A DNA stretch of 32,023 nucleotides from assembly GCF_018455725.1 (NCBI RefSeq), contig NZ_JAHCLR010000045.1, positions 1 to 32,023 on the forward strand. The letters are read 5' to 3'. How positions within the stretch are numbered: the stretch's first letter is position 1; each line of letters begins with the position of its first letter. The position numbers and the translations under genes were made by a program. The DNA is from Mycolicibacter acidiphilus (GTDB taxonomy: Bacteria; Actinomycetota; Actinomycetes; Mycobacteriales; Mycobacteriaceae). Under the pieces are notes generated by a model. It was not told the DNA's origin and did not search any database. It saw nothing but the letters and a program-made list of their open reading frames with translations. Below are positions 8,483 through 16,206 of this stretch, piece by piece.

Positions 8483-8488
8483 TAACCT
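8483..8488 (+). promoter_or_regulatory. Candidate -10 element (leaderless) for selO
   Basis: TAACCT lies 7 nt before the GTG start at 8496. No Shine-Dalgarno sequence is visible. Confidence 0.4.
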
Positions 8489-8495
8489 GGAACGG

Positions 8496-9977
8496 GTGAG
8501 CGCCGCATCCGCTGGAATCGTCACCCTCGACAGCTGCTTCGCCCGGGACCTGCCCGAGCTTTCGGTGCCGTGGCAGGCCGAAACCCCACCCGACCCGAAG
8601 CTGCTGATCCTCAACGAACCGCTGGCCGCCGAGCTGGGGCTGGACGCCGCCTGGCTGAAAACCGCCGACGGCATCGGGCTGCTGACCGGCACCAACGTGC
8701 CGGCCGGTGCCACCCCCGTCGCGCAGGCCTACGCCGGGCACCAGTTCGGCAACTACGTCCCGACGCTCGGCGACGGCCGCGCGCTCCTGCTCGGCGAACT
8801 CGAAGACGCCCTGGGCAATCCGCGCGACCTGCACCTCAAGGGCGCCGGCCGTACCCCGTTCGCCCGTGGCGGCGACGGCCTGGCGGTCGTCGGGCCGATG
8901 CTGCGCGAATACCTGATCAGCGAGGCCCTGCACGCGCTGAACATCCCCACCACTCGCTCCCTCGCGGTGGTGGCCACCGGTCGCGACGTGCACCGCGAAA
9001 CCCGGCTGCCCGGTGCGGTGCTCACCCGCGTCGCCGCCAGCCATCTGCGCGTCGGCAGCTTCCAGTACGCCGCCGCCCAGGCCCGCGCCACCGGCGACCT
9101 GGGGCTGCTGCGCCGGTTGGCCGATCACGCCATCAACCGGCACTACCCGAGCGCCGAGCACGCCAAGAACCGCTACCTGGCGCTGTTCGAGGCCGTCGCG
9201 CGCGCCCAGGCCGCGCTGGTCGCCGAATGGATGCTGGTCGGATTCATCCACGGAGTGATGAACACCGACAACACCACGATCTCCGGGGAGACCATCGACT
9301 ACGGGCCATGCGCGTTCCTGGAGGCCTACGACCCGGCCACCGTGTACAGCTCGATCGACCACGCCGGGCGCTACTCCTACGGCAACCAGCCGCTGGTCGC
9401 GCAGTGGAACCTGGCCCGGTTCGCCGAGACGCTGCTGCCGCTGTTCGCCGACGACGAGGAGCAGGCGCTGACCGCGGCGGTGAACGCCATGGAGCAGTTC
9501 CTGCCGCAATACCACACCGAGTGGTCGCTGGGCATGCGCGCCAAGTTCGGGCTCTCCGCCGACGCCGATGCGTTGGGAGTGGCCGCGCTGATCGACCAGG
9601 CGCTGGCGCTGCTCACCGAGAACCGGGTCGACTACACGTCGTTCTTCCGTCGGCTGGCTGCCGCCGGCCGCGGCGACGACGGGCCCGTGCGGGCGCTGTT
9701 CGCCGAGTCCGCCGACCTACTCGACGGCTGGCTGACACAGTGGCAGGCCCGGACTCCTGACGTCGACGGCATGGACCGGGTCAACCCGGTCTACATTCCG
9801 CGCAATCACCTCGTCGAAGAAGCCCTGGCCGCGGCCACCGGCGGCGACCTGGCCCTGCTGCACCGGCTGCTCGACGTGCTGGCCGACCCGTACCGGGAGC
9901 GCGACGGGCTGGAACGCTACGCGGCGCCGGCACCGCCGGAGTTCGGGGCACGGTTCCAGACGTTCTGCGGGACGTAG
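8496..9977 (+). CDS. selO: Protein adenylyltransferase SelO (YdiU/UPF0061)
   Basis: This 493-aa protein starts at GTG 8496. It has the SelO pseudokinase fold, which binds ATP upside-down and transfers AMP to Ser/Thr/Tyr of redox proteins. Visible signatures are [19 protein letters not shown], the [15 protein letters not shown] loop, the [21 protein letters not shown] metal-binding segment and GRYSYGNQP. The protein ends FQTFCGT, so Cys491 sits three residues from the end, where eukaryotic SelO carries selenocysteine and E. coli YdiU has Cys. Its codon is TGC, so there is no recoding. It is full length and expected to be active. A GC-rich hairpin follows the stop. Confidence 0.95.
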   Translation: MSAASAGIVTLDSCFARDLPELSVPWQAETPPDPKLLILNEPLAAELGLDAAWLKTADGIGLLTGTNVPAGATPVAQAYAGHQFGNYVPTLGDGRALLLGELEDALGNPRDLHLKGAGRTPFARGGDGLAVVGPMLREYLISEALHALNIPTTRSLAVVATGRDVHRETRLPGAVLTRVAASHLRVGSFQYAAAQARATGDLGLLRRLADHAINRHYPSAEHAKNRYLALFEAVARAQAALVAEWMLVGFIHGVMNTDNTTISGETIDYGPCAFLEAYDPATVYSSIDHAGRYSYGNQPLVAQWNLARFAETLLPLFADDEEQALTAAVNAMEQFLPQYHTEWSLGMRAKFGLSADADALGVAALIDQALALLTENRVDYTSFFRRLAAAGRGDDGPVRALFAESADLLDGWLTQWQARTPDVDGMDRVNPVYIPRNHLVEEALAAATGGDLALLHRLLDVLADPYRERDGLERYAAPAPPEFGARFQTFCGT

Positions 9978-9984
9978 GGCCTCA

Positions 9985-10000
9985 CCGGCGGTCCCGCCGG
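9985..10000 (+). terminator. GC-rich hairpin after selO
   Basis: CCGGCGG and CCGCCGG form a perfect 7-bp stem around a 2-nt loop, 7 bp after the selO stop. A weaker GGGC/GCCC stem follows. There is no T-run, as is common for mycobacterial terminators. Confidence 0.4.
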
Positions 10001-10152
10001 GCGCAGTTATGCCCAGCGGTCGCGTAAATCAGTCCAGTACCGGTGCGACACGCCCCGGCGCATCGTCGTGCGGTTGACGGCCCGCCGAAATTATGCTGTG
10101 GTGCAGATCACGTTGAAATGTCAATGTGACTTACTCCATAAGGAGATCTGCG

Positions 10153-10362
10153 ATGGCCGGGTTGAGCGACGGACTGTTCGAGCCGGCCCTGCCGGTGCGT
10201 CGATCCCAGGCGGCAGGTGTCCCCGCGATGACGTATCTGCTGTGTCTACTTGCGGTGTTGGCGCTCGGCGCCGTGGTCACCGCTGCGGCGCTGGGGCAGT
10301 CGACAGTCGCATTGTGCACCGCACTGCTGTCCGGAGCCTTCTTCGCCGGCCGCCTCTGCTGA
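10153..10362 (+). CDS. Small two-helix membrane protein
   Basis: This 69-aa protein starts at ATG 10153, chosen because AAGGAG (10139-10144) sits 8 nt upstream; an in-frame ATG at 10126 lacks such a site. After a short polar N-terminus it has two hydrophobic segments: residues about 26-42 (YLLCLLAVLALGAVVTA) and 46-64 (GQSTVALCTALLSGAFFA). It ends in GRLC. The strong ribosome-binding site suggests it is truly translated. Family and role are unknown. Confidence 0.6.
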   Translation: MAGLSDGLFEPALPVRRSQAAGVPAMTYLLCLLAVLALGAVVTAAALGQSTVALCTALLSGAFFAGRLC

Positions 10363-10443
10363 GGGCTTGTTCCGGGGCGCCGGTAGTGCCCGACTCACGG
10401 GTGTGACCGTTATCTGTTTGTGACAATCGCCCCCGCTGGTCGC

Positions 10444-10449
10444 TATGGT
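10444..10449 (+). promoter_or_regulatory. Candidate promoter -10 for the VanY-like exported protein
   Basis: TATGGT follows GTGACA (a -35-like hexamer) at 18-bp spacing and ends 7 nt before GTG 10457. If real, the in-frame ATG at 10445 lies inside the -10 box and cannot be the start. Confidence 0.4.
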
Positions 10450-10456
10450 GTCCTGC

Positions 10457-11344
10457 GTGCCTGGACACGGACCGACCGGTCGGCGCCTGACGCCGACACT
10501 GCTGACGGTGGCCCTGCTGACCTCGACGACGATCTTCGCGGCTGCCGAGGCGGGCGCCGAGCCCGACAACCCGCAGGCTGCACCTGCCCCCGCTGCGGAT
10601 GCACCGCCTCCGCCGCCGGAGGAGGCCGCGCCGTGGGGGTGGGCACCGCCGCCTCCGCCGGAAGAGCCCGCGGAGTGGGCGCTGGCCGCACCACCGCCCC
10701 CGCCGCCGGAAGAACTGCCGCCACCGCCTCCTGAAGACGCCCCGCCGCCGCCCGAGGGCTTCGGGCCGCCGCCGGAGGAGCCCCCGGCACCCGAGCCGGC
10801 CGGCTGGCTGTGGGCCCTGCCGGCGCCCGAGGCGCAGCTCCTGACCGCCGATGTGGCGAACGAGCGCGGGATGCAGGTCAAGACGATCCTGGTGGCCCGC
10901 AGCATCAGTGCCGCGTTCCCCCAGATCAACAGCATGATCGGGGTTCGGCCAGACGGGCAGCGCTGGCACCCCAGCGGCCTGGCGGTCGACATCATGATCC
11001 CCAACTCCGGCAGTTCGGAGGGGATTGCGCTCGGCGACCAGATCGTCGCCTACGCGATGCGCAATGCCGACCGGTTCGCCCTGCAGGACGCCATCTGGCG
11101 CGGTAAGTACTACACACCCGGTGGCGGTGCTCGCGGCGGCTACGGCCACTACGACCATGTGCACATCACCACCTTCGGCGGTGGACATCCGCATGGCGAC
11201 GAGCAGTACCTGCGCGCCGACGAGGACACCGCGGCTCAGCCGGCGCCGCCTCCGGAGGCGGCACCGTTCGTCGAGGACGCGCCGCCGCCTCCGCCGGACG
11301 ACGCTCCGCAGCCCCCGCCGCCGTGGTGGGAGCAGCGACCCTAA
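10457..11344 (+). CDS. Exported proline-rich protein with VanY/M15-like domain
   Basis: From GTG 10457 the protein has 295 aa; ATG 10445 would add four residues. A signal peptide (GRRLTPTLLTVALLTSTTIF) ends near AEAGAEPD. Residues about 35-125 are repeats of PPPPPEE type, and a second Pro-rich tail follows residue 255. Between them is a folded domain with WHPSGLAVDIMIPN (His171, Asp178) and GHYDHVHITT (His234, His236). This is the HxxGxAxD...HxH zinc pattern of VanY/M15 D,D-carboxypeptidase-like domains and of the mycobacterial ARB_07466-like C-terminal domain. It is probably a cell-wall protein; peptidase activity is plausible but unproven. Its TAA overlaps the convergent helicase stop by 2 bp. 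Confidence 0.8.
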   Translation: MPGHGPTGRRLTPTLLTVALLTSTTIFAAAEAGAEPDNPQAAPAPAADAPPPPPEEAAPWGWAPPPPPEEPAEWALAAPPPPPPEELPPPPPEDAPPPPEGFGPPPEEPPAPEPAGWLWALPAPEAQLLTADVANERGMQVKTILVARSISAAFPQINSMIGVRPDGQRWHPSGLAVDIMIPNSGSSEGIALGDQIVAYAMRNADRFALQDAIWRGKYYTPGGGARGGYGHYDHVHITTFGGGHPHGDEQYLRADEDTAAQPAPPPEAAPFVEDAPPPPPDDAPQPPPPWWEQRP

Positions 11345-14300
11345 ACCGGTTCGGCGGCCTGGCTCAGCGCGTACTCCACGACCGCGTTGAGCGTGGCGAT
11401 CAATCGCATATCGTCGATGTCGCGGGCGCGGGTGTCGAGCAGTGCATCGGTGCAGACCAGGTACGCCAGGCAGCGGGCGCGACTGATCGCCACGTTGATC
11501 CGGTTGCGGGAGAACAGGAAGTCCACGCCGCGCGGCATGTCCTCGCCGGTGGAGGTCGTCATCGAGAAGAACACGACCGCCGCCTCGCGGCCCTGGAACT
11601 TGTCGACGGTGCCGACCGGGACACCGCGGGTTGCGGCGTCGGCATCGAGGCGTGCCCGAAGGGTGCGCACCTGATCGTTGTAGGGCGCGACCACCATGAA
11701 ATCGTCTGCGGTGAGCGGATTCTCGGCGCCGTCCCCGTTGGTCCACAGGGTGCCGATCAGCTGGCTGATCTCGGCGGCGATCAGATCAGCTTCCTCGGTT
11801 GAGGAGGTGCTGTTGCCCGCGTGGCCGGCCTTGATCCACCGCACCCCGGTCCCCAACCGGGTGGTCTGCTGCTCGCAACGTTCGTCGCTGGTCAGCCGGC
11901 CGTCGTAGATCTCCTTGGAGATCAGCGCGCACACGTCGGGATGCATGCGGTAGGTCTTGGACAGGAACACCCCGCGATCGGCGGGCATCGTGTCGTCCTC
12001 GCCGAGGATGTGCTCCAGTGCGCTGCGGCCACTGTTGTTCGGATGGCTGGCCTGCGTGACCTGGGCCAACTGCAGCGGATCGCCCAGCAGCACAACGCTC
12101 TTCGCCGCACCGGATGCGGCCAGCGCGTCGGCCAGTGAGAACTGGCCGGCCTCGTCGATCAGCAGCACGTCGACGGGGGCATCGCGCATGGCTTCCGAGC
12201 AGAACAGCCAGGCGGTGCCGCCGATCAGGTTGTAGTCGCCCTGCGCGCACGGCTTGTTGTCGTCTTGGTAGTCGATGCCGGGGATGCGGTGGGTGGAACC
12301 CTTGCGCGGCTTGCGGACCGCACGGAGCGCCGCCGTGCAGTTCTTCTCGGCGAAAACCTTCAGCACTCCCTCGACGACGTTGTCGATGGCGTGGTGCGTC
12401 GTCGCGGTGACCCCGACCCGCTTGCCCGCTAAGACCAATGTGTGAATGAGATGCGCTGCGCTGTAGGTCTTTCCCGCCCCGGGCGGGCCCTGGATCGCGG
12501 CGTAGCTGTGATCCAGGTTGAGCACCCAGCGCATCATGTCGTCGAGATCGTCGGTGAACCTGCCACTGGTCGGGCCGCCACCGTTGGTGAACTGTGGCTT
12601 TGCGCGATCCAGCAGCGCCATGGCCGCCGGGTTGACGTCGGCACCGGCGAGCACCTGGTCGGCAAACGCGGAGAGTGCCTTGGCTTTCCACTTCGTCGGG
12701 GCCCAATCGTTGCGGACCACCCGACTCGGCAGCGTGTCCGCCTCCTGCGTCGTGGCATTCCACACCAGGTCGATCGTGTGCCCGCGGCGGTCGAAGTCCC
12801 GAACGCTGGGCCCCAGCAGTTTTCCGTCCGAGCCGGAGAACCAGACGCTCTCGTCGTCCTGGCCGAAATCGCCGCATTCCTGGGGCGAGAAACCGAACCG
12901 TAGCGCGGGATGTTTTTCCCTGCCCTGCTTTTCGATACGCTCGACGAATCGAAGCTCGTCGAGGGCGTCCGGGTCATCGAACAGAATGGCCGACTCATCG
13001 ATCAGTCGGGCTTTCGTCCGCTCCCGGTAGACCCGCCATTCCCGCAGCCAGTACCCGAGGAGGTCACCGAGCAGATGCTGCGGGGTACCTGGGGCGAACC
13101 GCTGCAGTTCGGTGATCCGCTCATCGAATTCCGGCCGGCCGGGCTCTGGCTCGAAAACCGCATCCCGCCACGTCGATTCGGGGTGGCGGTGCGCCACCAG
13201 CCAGTCCCGCAGCGCCCGCGTCGCCCGCACGTCGTCCTCGTTGTACGCGGCGATGGCATCGAGATCGGCCTGGTCATGATCCTTGATGTAGTCCTCGTAG
13301 CGCAGCACCGCGCCGGCGCCCCGGTCGATGGCGTGGCTGCGCTCGAAGTCGGTGAGCCGCTCCAGCGATTTCAACCCGTATGACTCCGTACCGACCTGGA
13401 TGCTGTTGCGCGCCACCAGCAGCAGATCCACGAACAAACCGGTCTCGACCAACTCGGTCAGCACGTTCTGCGCGACGCCGCGCTCCTCGGTGAGCGTGAC
13501 CAGCGACGATCGCTCGGTGTGGTTGTAGTGGTAGACGTGCATGTCGGGGAACCGCTCCCGGCGCTGTTCCAGGTAGCCGATCAACGCCTTGACGGCCGCC
13601 GTTTCCTCATCGGTGTTGTGCGCCCACCATTTCCGGTAGCCCCATTGCCCGGCGTCGTCGCGCTCGAGCAGTCCGAACAGGAAGAACAGACCCGCGTCGG
13701 CCCGCCAGAACGGGTGCCCCTCGAAGTCGAGGAAGACATCTCCGTCGTCGGGAAGCGGCAATTCGTCGAAACCGCGACCCCACGTCGGATCTGCGCCGGG
13801 TTCGATAACAGTGAACGGCGGTGGTTCGCCCTCGGGCCGGCCTACGGCCTGAATCTGCAGCGCGGCCTGCCCGGCCAACCGGTCCTGCCGCACCGCCCGC
13901 AGCCCCGGCACTGGCGTCCGCTGCGCGGCTAAGGCGGCCATGGTGGTCACCCCGGCGTCCTCCAGCACCGTCGTCTCCGGCCGGCGGATACCGGCAATCA
14001 GGCTGAGCGCACCCTCGTCATGCCACTGCTTGTCGCAGACCGGACGGAACTCGCAGAAGTCACAGTGCGGGTTCGGCCGCGGCACCGTGCCGACGTGCGG
14101 GCCGGCTGCCAGCGTCGCCGCCAACTGACTGCGCAGCCGACGCCAGTACGGGCTGAACTCGGCGACGCGCAGCGTCTCGCGCTTCCCCGACCCCAACCAC
14201 AGGTGCATGTGCTTGGGGCGCCTGCCGGTGAGTTCCTCGATCGCCTCGGCGTAGAAACACAGTTGCAGCACATGGCCGGGCTTACCCGCGGCGCGAGCGA

Positions 14301-14685
14301 GCTTGGCGTCCACCGGCTCGTAGGACCCGTCATCGGTGCGCTCCAGGAAATCGGCGATGCCGCGCACGCCGTTGTGAATGAACGGCATCTGGTAGATGAC
14401 GTCGTGCTTGCCGGTCAGCGGGTTGCCGACCCGAGCCACCCAGGATTCGAACGTCGAACCGTTGGGGGGCTCGACCTTCAGGATCGATTTGCCGCGAGCC
14501 CGGTATTCCTCCAGGCACTGCTCTTCGTGTTCTGATCCCTTGGCTGCGAGCAGCTTTGCGAACTCGCCGAACGTCGATTCCGGCTGATCGCGGGCGCCGC
14601 TCTCAACCTGGTGGCGCAGCGTCAGGTAGTGCGCGCAGTCCAGCCACGCGGTGATCTTCGACGGCGTCAGCAGATGCTCAGTCAC
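11341..14685 (-). CDS. RecB-like nuclease / RNase H-like / superfamily I helicase fusion (Dna2-like)
   Basis: This 1114-aa protein starts at GTG 14685 (VTEHLLTPSKITAWLDC). Domain 1 (about 1-230) is a TM0106-type PD-(D/E)xK nuclease. Cys17 together with CDFCEFRPVC near 206-217 forms a Cas4/AddB-like four-Cys iron-sulfur site, with VDAK and QLCFY as active-site motifs. Domain 2 (about 310-490) is an RNase H/DnaQ-like region with VFLDFEGHPF and YNEDDVRAT. Domain 3 (about 700-1114) is a Upf1/Dna2-like helicase: Walker A GPPGAGKT near 732, Walker B LLIDEAGQF near 842, DKFQGREAAVV, and VAISRAR near 1062. It probably resects or unwinds DNA or RNA ends. Its GTG overlaps the stop of the small upstream gene by 8 bp, which suggests coupled translation. 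Confidence 0.88.
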   Translation of the reverse strand: MTEHLLTPSKITAWLDCAHYLTLRHQVESGARDQPESTFGEFAKLLAAKGSEHEEQCLEEYRARGKSILKVEPPNGSTFESWVARVGNPLTGKHDVIYQMPFIHNGVRGIADFLERTDDGSYEPVDAKLARAAGKPGHVLQLCFYAEAIEELTGRRPKHMHLWLGSGKRETLRVAEFSPYWRRLRSQLAATLAAGPHVGTVPRPNPHCDFCEFRPVCDKQWHDEGALSLIAGIRRPETTVLEDAGVTTMAALAAQRTPVPGLRAVRQDRLAGQAALQIQAVGRPEGEPPPFTVIEPGADPTWGRGFDELPLPDDGDVFLDFEGHPFWRADAGLFFLFGLLERDDAGQWGYRKWWAHNTDEETAAVKALIGYLEQRRERFPDMHVYHYNHTERSSLVTLTEERGVAQNVLTELVETGLFVDLLLVARNSIQVGTESYGLKSLERLTDFERSHAIDRGAGAVLRYEDYIKDHDQADLDAIAAYNEDDVRATRALRDWLVAHRHPESTWRDAVFEPEPGRPEFDERITELQRFAPGTPQHLLGDLLGYWLREWRVYRERTKARLIDESAILFDDPDALDELRFVERIEKQGREKHPALRFGFSPQECGDFGQDDESVWFSGSDGKLLGPSVRDFDRRGHTIDLVWNATTQEADTLPSRVVRNDWAPTKWKAKALSAFADQVLAGADVNPAAMALLDRAKPQFTNGGGPTSGRFTDDLDDMMRWVLNLDHSYAAIQGPPGAGKTYSAAHLIHTLVLAGKRVGVTATTHHAIDNVVEGVLKVFAEKNCTAALRAVRKPRKGSTHRIPGIDYQDDNKPCAQGDYNLIGGTAWLFCSEAMRDAPVDVLLIDEAGQFSLADALAASGAAKSVVLLGDPLQLAQVTQASHPNNSGRSALEHILGEDDTMPADRGVFLSKTYRMHPDVCALISKEIYDGRLTSDERCEQQTTRLGTGVRWIKAGHAGNSTSSTEEADLIAAEISQLIGTLWTNGDGAENPLTADDFMVVAPYNDQVRTLRARLDADAATRGVPVGTVDKFQGREAAVVFFSMTTSTGEDMPRGVDFLFSRNRINVAISRARCLAYLVCTDALLDTRARDIDDMRLIATLNAVVEYALSQAAEPV

Positions 14686-14923
14686 CGGGCACTCCGGGTT
14701 CGTTGTCGTGGCGGTGGTAGAACGGCGGCGGGTACGCCGGCTCGTACGGTGCGCACACCCCGTGCGCCGGATCGTAGAAACCGCCCGAGCAGGACTGGTC
14801 GTAACCGGGTTGCGGATCGGCCGGCAGATAGGGCTGACAGATCTCATGCACCGGGTCGTAGTACCCGCTGCCGCCGCACGGCGCCAACGGGATCAGGATG
14901 CCGGTCAGCAGCACGTCGATCAT
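14678..14923 (-). CDS. Small Cys/Tyr-repeat peptide, probably exported
   Basis: This 81-aa protein starts at ATG 14923 with GGGAGG 7 nt upstream. After a short hydrophobic start (MIDVLLTGILIPLAP) it contains an internal duplication: GYYDPVHEICQPYLPA and GFYDPAHGVCAPYEPA, each with one Cys, plus two further Cys. The N-terminus could be a short signal peptide or membrane anchor. The tail is Pro/Tyr/His rich (PPPFYHRHDNEP). Its stop overlaps the GTG of the nuclease-helicase within GTGACTGA. I do not recognise the family, and the pairing of an exported-looking peptide with a helicase is odd. Confidence 0.65.
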   Translation of the reverse strand: MIDVLLTGILIPLAPCGGSGYYDPVHEICQPYLPADPQPGYDQSCSGGFYDPAHGVCAPYEPAYPPPFYHRHDNEPGVPGD

Positions 14924-15073
14924 GGTGAAACCTCCCAACCGTCGAACCTGAACCGGATCATAAAGGCGGACACCGACAGATTCGGGCGATCAGCGCGTCC
15001 GCTGTCGGCCGGTGCTGTCGGTGGGAGAGTGCATACTCCGGAGCACCGGAGTTCGACGAGGAAGCGGGTGCTC

Positions 15074-16039
15074 ATGACCGATGTCGGTCTGCAGTTGATC
15101 GAAAGCCTGTATCAGCAGTTGATGATCGACGAGGAATGGTCGGTACGTCGGGAGCGCGGCTTCACCTGGTGGTCCTACCGGCTGGCGCAGCACGTCGAGG
15201 TCGGACCGCCGACCTGGTCGATCGACCGTCATGTCTGTCCGGTGCGGATCTGGACCGAGGTGCTCCGCGACGTCGATCCGGGCACCGACCCGGCGCGTGT
15301 CCTGGGGACGATCAACATGCAGGCCACGCTCAACGCCCTGGTGTGGGACCCGCAGACCGCGATGATCAGCGAACACTGCGCGACGAATATCCACGACGAG
15401 ATCTTCGGCTGGATGAGCAAGGTGTTGGCGACGGCGATGGTACTGCAGAACACCTCGGCGCACGGGCGGGCGGACGGACTGGCCGCGCTGTGCGGTGGCG
15501 TCCCGGCTACGTCGGATCACCCGTCCAGCGGTGAGCGGCCCGACATGGACGAGATGCTCGGGGTGCCGGCGAATGTGGTCGCTCGCGAGGGGGCGGCCCC
15601 GTCTCGGTTCGCCGGACCTCAGATGGCGCACATGCAGAAGTTCCTCGCCCACATGGGGCTGCCCGGGTCGGCGGATACGGCCGGGGTGACCTTCGAGGTC
15701 CCGTTCACCGCCGACCGCCCGGAGACCGCGCTGGTGCAACTGTTCAGCGACGTCGCGCATCCCGAGGCGGGCAGTGGACTGTTCACGCTGACCCTGCTGC
15801 CGGTGCGGGTGGAACCGGACCAGATGGCTGCACTGGCGAATGAGCTCAACGCCGCTGAGGCACAGGGGGAGTCGCAGACGCCGCTGCTCGGCGCCTGGTG
15901 CCCGGACCCGAATTCCGAGACGACGCTGGCGTTCTGCAGCTTCGTGCCGAACCTGCTGTCGCGGCTGATGCTGGTGGAGAACGTCATCGCGTATGCGGCC
16001 AGCCGGGTGCGGTTCGCCACCGAACGGGTGACGGGCTGA
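15074..16039 (+). CDS. YbjN/T3SS-chaperone-like (TY-Chap) protein, tentative
   Basis: This 321-aa protein starts at ATG 15074 behind GAGGAAG (15058-15064). The N-terminal region (LIESLYQQLMIDEEWS, then GFTWWSYRLAQHVEV) and the middle segment VLGTINMQATLNALVWDP fit my memory of actinobacterial proteins annotated as T3SS/YbjN-type peptide-binding chaperones. There is no signal peptide, membrane span or catalytic motif. It has a second alpha+beta half ending RLMLVENVIAYAASRVRF. Function is unknown; the family call is from memory. A perfect 22-bp tandem duplication spans the stop codon. Confidence 0.65.
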   Translation: MTDVGLQLIESLYQQLMIDEEWSVRRERGFTWWSYRLAQHVEVGPPTWSIDRHVCPVRIWTEVLRDVDPGTDPARVLGTINMQATLNALVWDPQTAMISEHCATNIHDEIFGWMSKVLATAMVLQNTSAHGRADGLAALCGGVPATSDHPSSGERPDMDEMLGVPANVVAREGAAPSRFAGPQMAHMQKFLAHMGLPGSADTAGVTFEVPFTADRPETALVQLFSDVAHPEAGSGLFTLTLLPVRVEPDQMAALANELNAAEAQGESQTPLLGAWCPDPNSETTLAFCSFVPNLLSRLMLVENVIAYAASRVRFATERVTG

Positions 16040-16062
16040 CACCGAACGGGTGACGGGCTGAC
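16019..16062 (+). repeat. Perfect 22-bp tandem duplication across a stop codon
   Basis: Two adjacent identical 22-bp units (16019-16040 and 16041-16062) begin ACCGAACGGGTGACGG. A degenerate third unit starts GCCGAACC. The stop TGA at 16037-16039 lies in the first unit, so the protein is unaffected. Confidence 0.95.
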
Positions 16063-16120
16063 GCCGAACCCTCAGTTGGTAACAACTGCCCCAGCCATCA
16101 CCGGTCCGGGGTATGTGTCG

Positions 16121-16206
16121 TTGTGCCCGCCTTCGCGCGACAACGGGTGTTAGGTGAGGCGGGCGAGGGCGTCAGGTCGCGGGTTGTCGCGCCGAGGCGG
16201 GCACAA
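16121..16206. repeat. Inverted-repeat element 1 (24-38-24 bp) at a convergent junction
   Basis: The arms at 16121-16144 and 16183-16206 are reverse complements at 22 of 24 positions, around a 38-bp spacer. The shared core is GCCCGCCT followed by GCGCGACAAC. The right arm lies inside the 3' end of the PPP phosphatase gene and encodes most of its last residues. Element 2 at 31456-31541 has the same arm and spacer lengths. It could act as a bidirectional terminator or be a REP/MITE-type element. Confidence 0.8.

Noticed and set aside
7625-8485. 286-aa plus-strand open frame antisense to the thioesterase gene
   Set aside because: It lacks a ribosome-binding site and domain content. The minus strand encodes a full TesB-type protein.
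8570-9760. 396-aa plus-strand open frame inside selO
   Set aside because: It is an Arg-rich alternative frame of selO with no family features.
8496-9977. Selenocysteine recoding in selO
   Set aside because: The codon at the Sec-equivalent position is TGC and the gene ends in an ordinary TAG. No SECIS-like need exists.
16121-16206. CRISPR array or IS terminal repeats
   Set aside because: There is a single inverted pair with no direct-repeat series, no transposase between the arms (38 bp only) and no clear target-site duplication.
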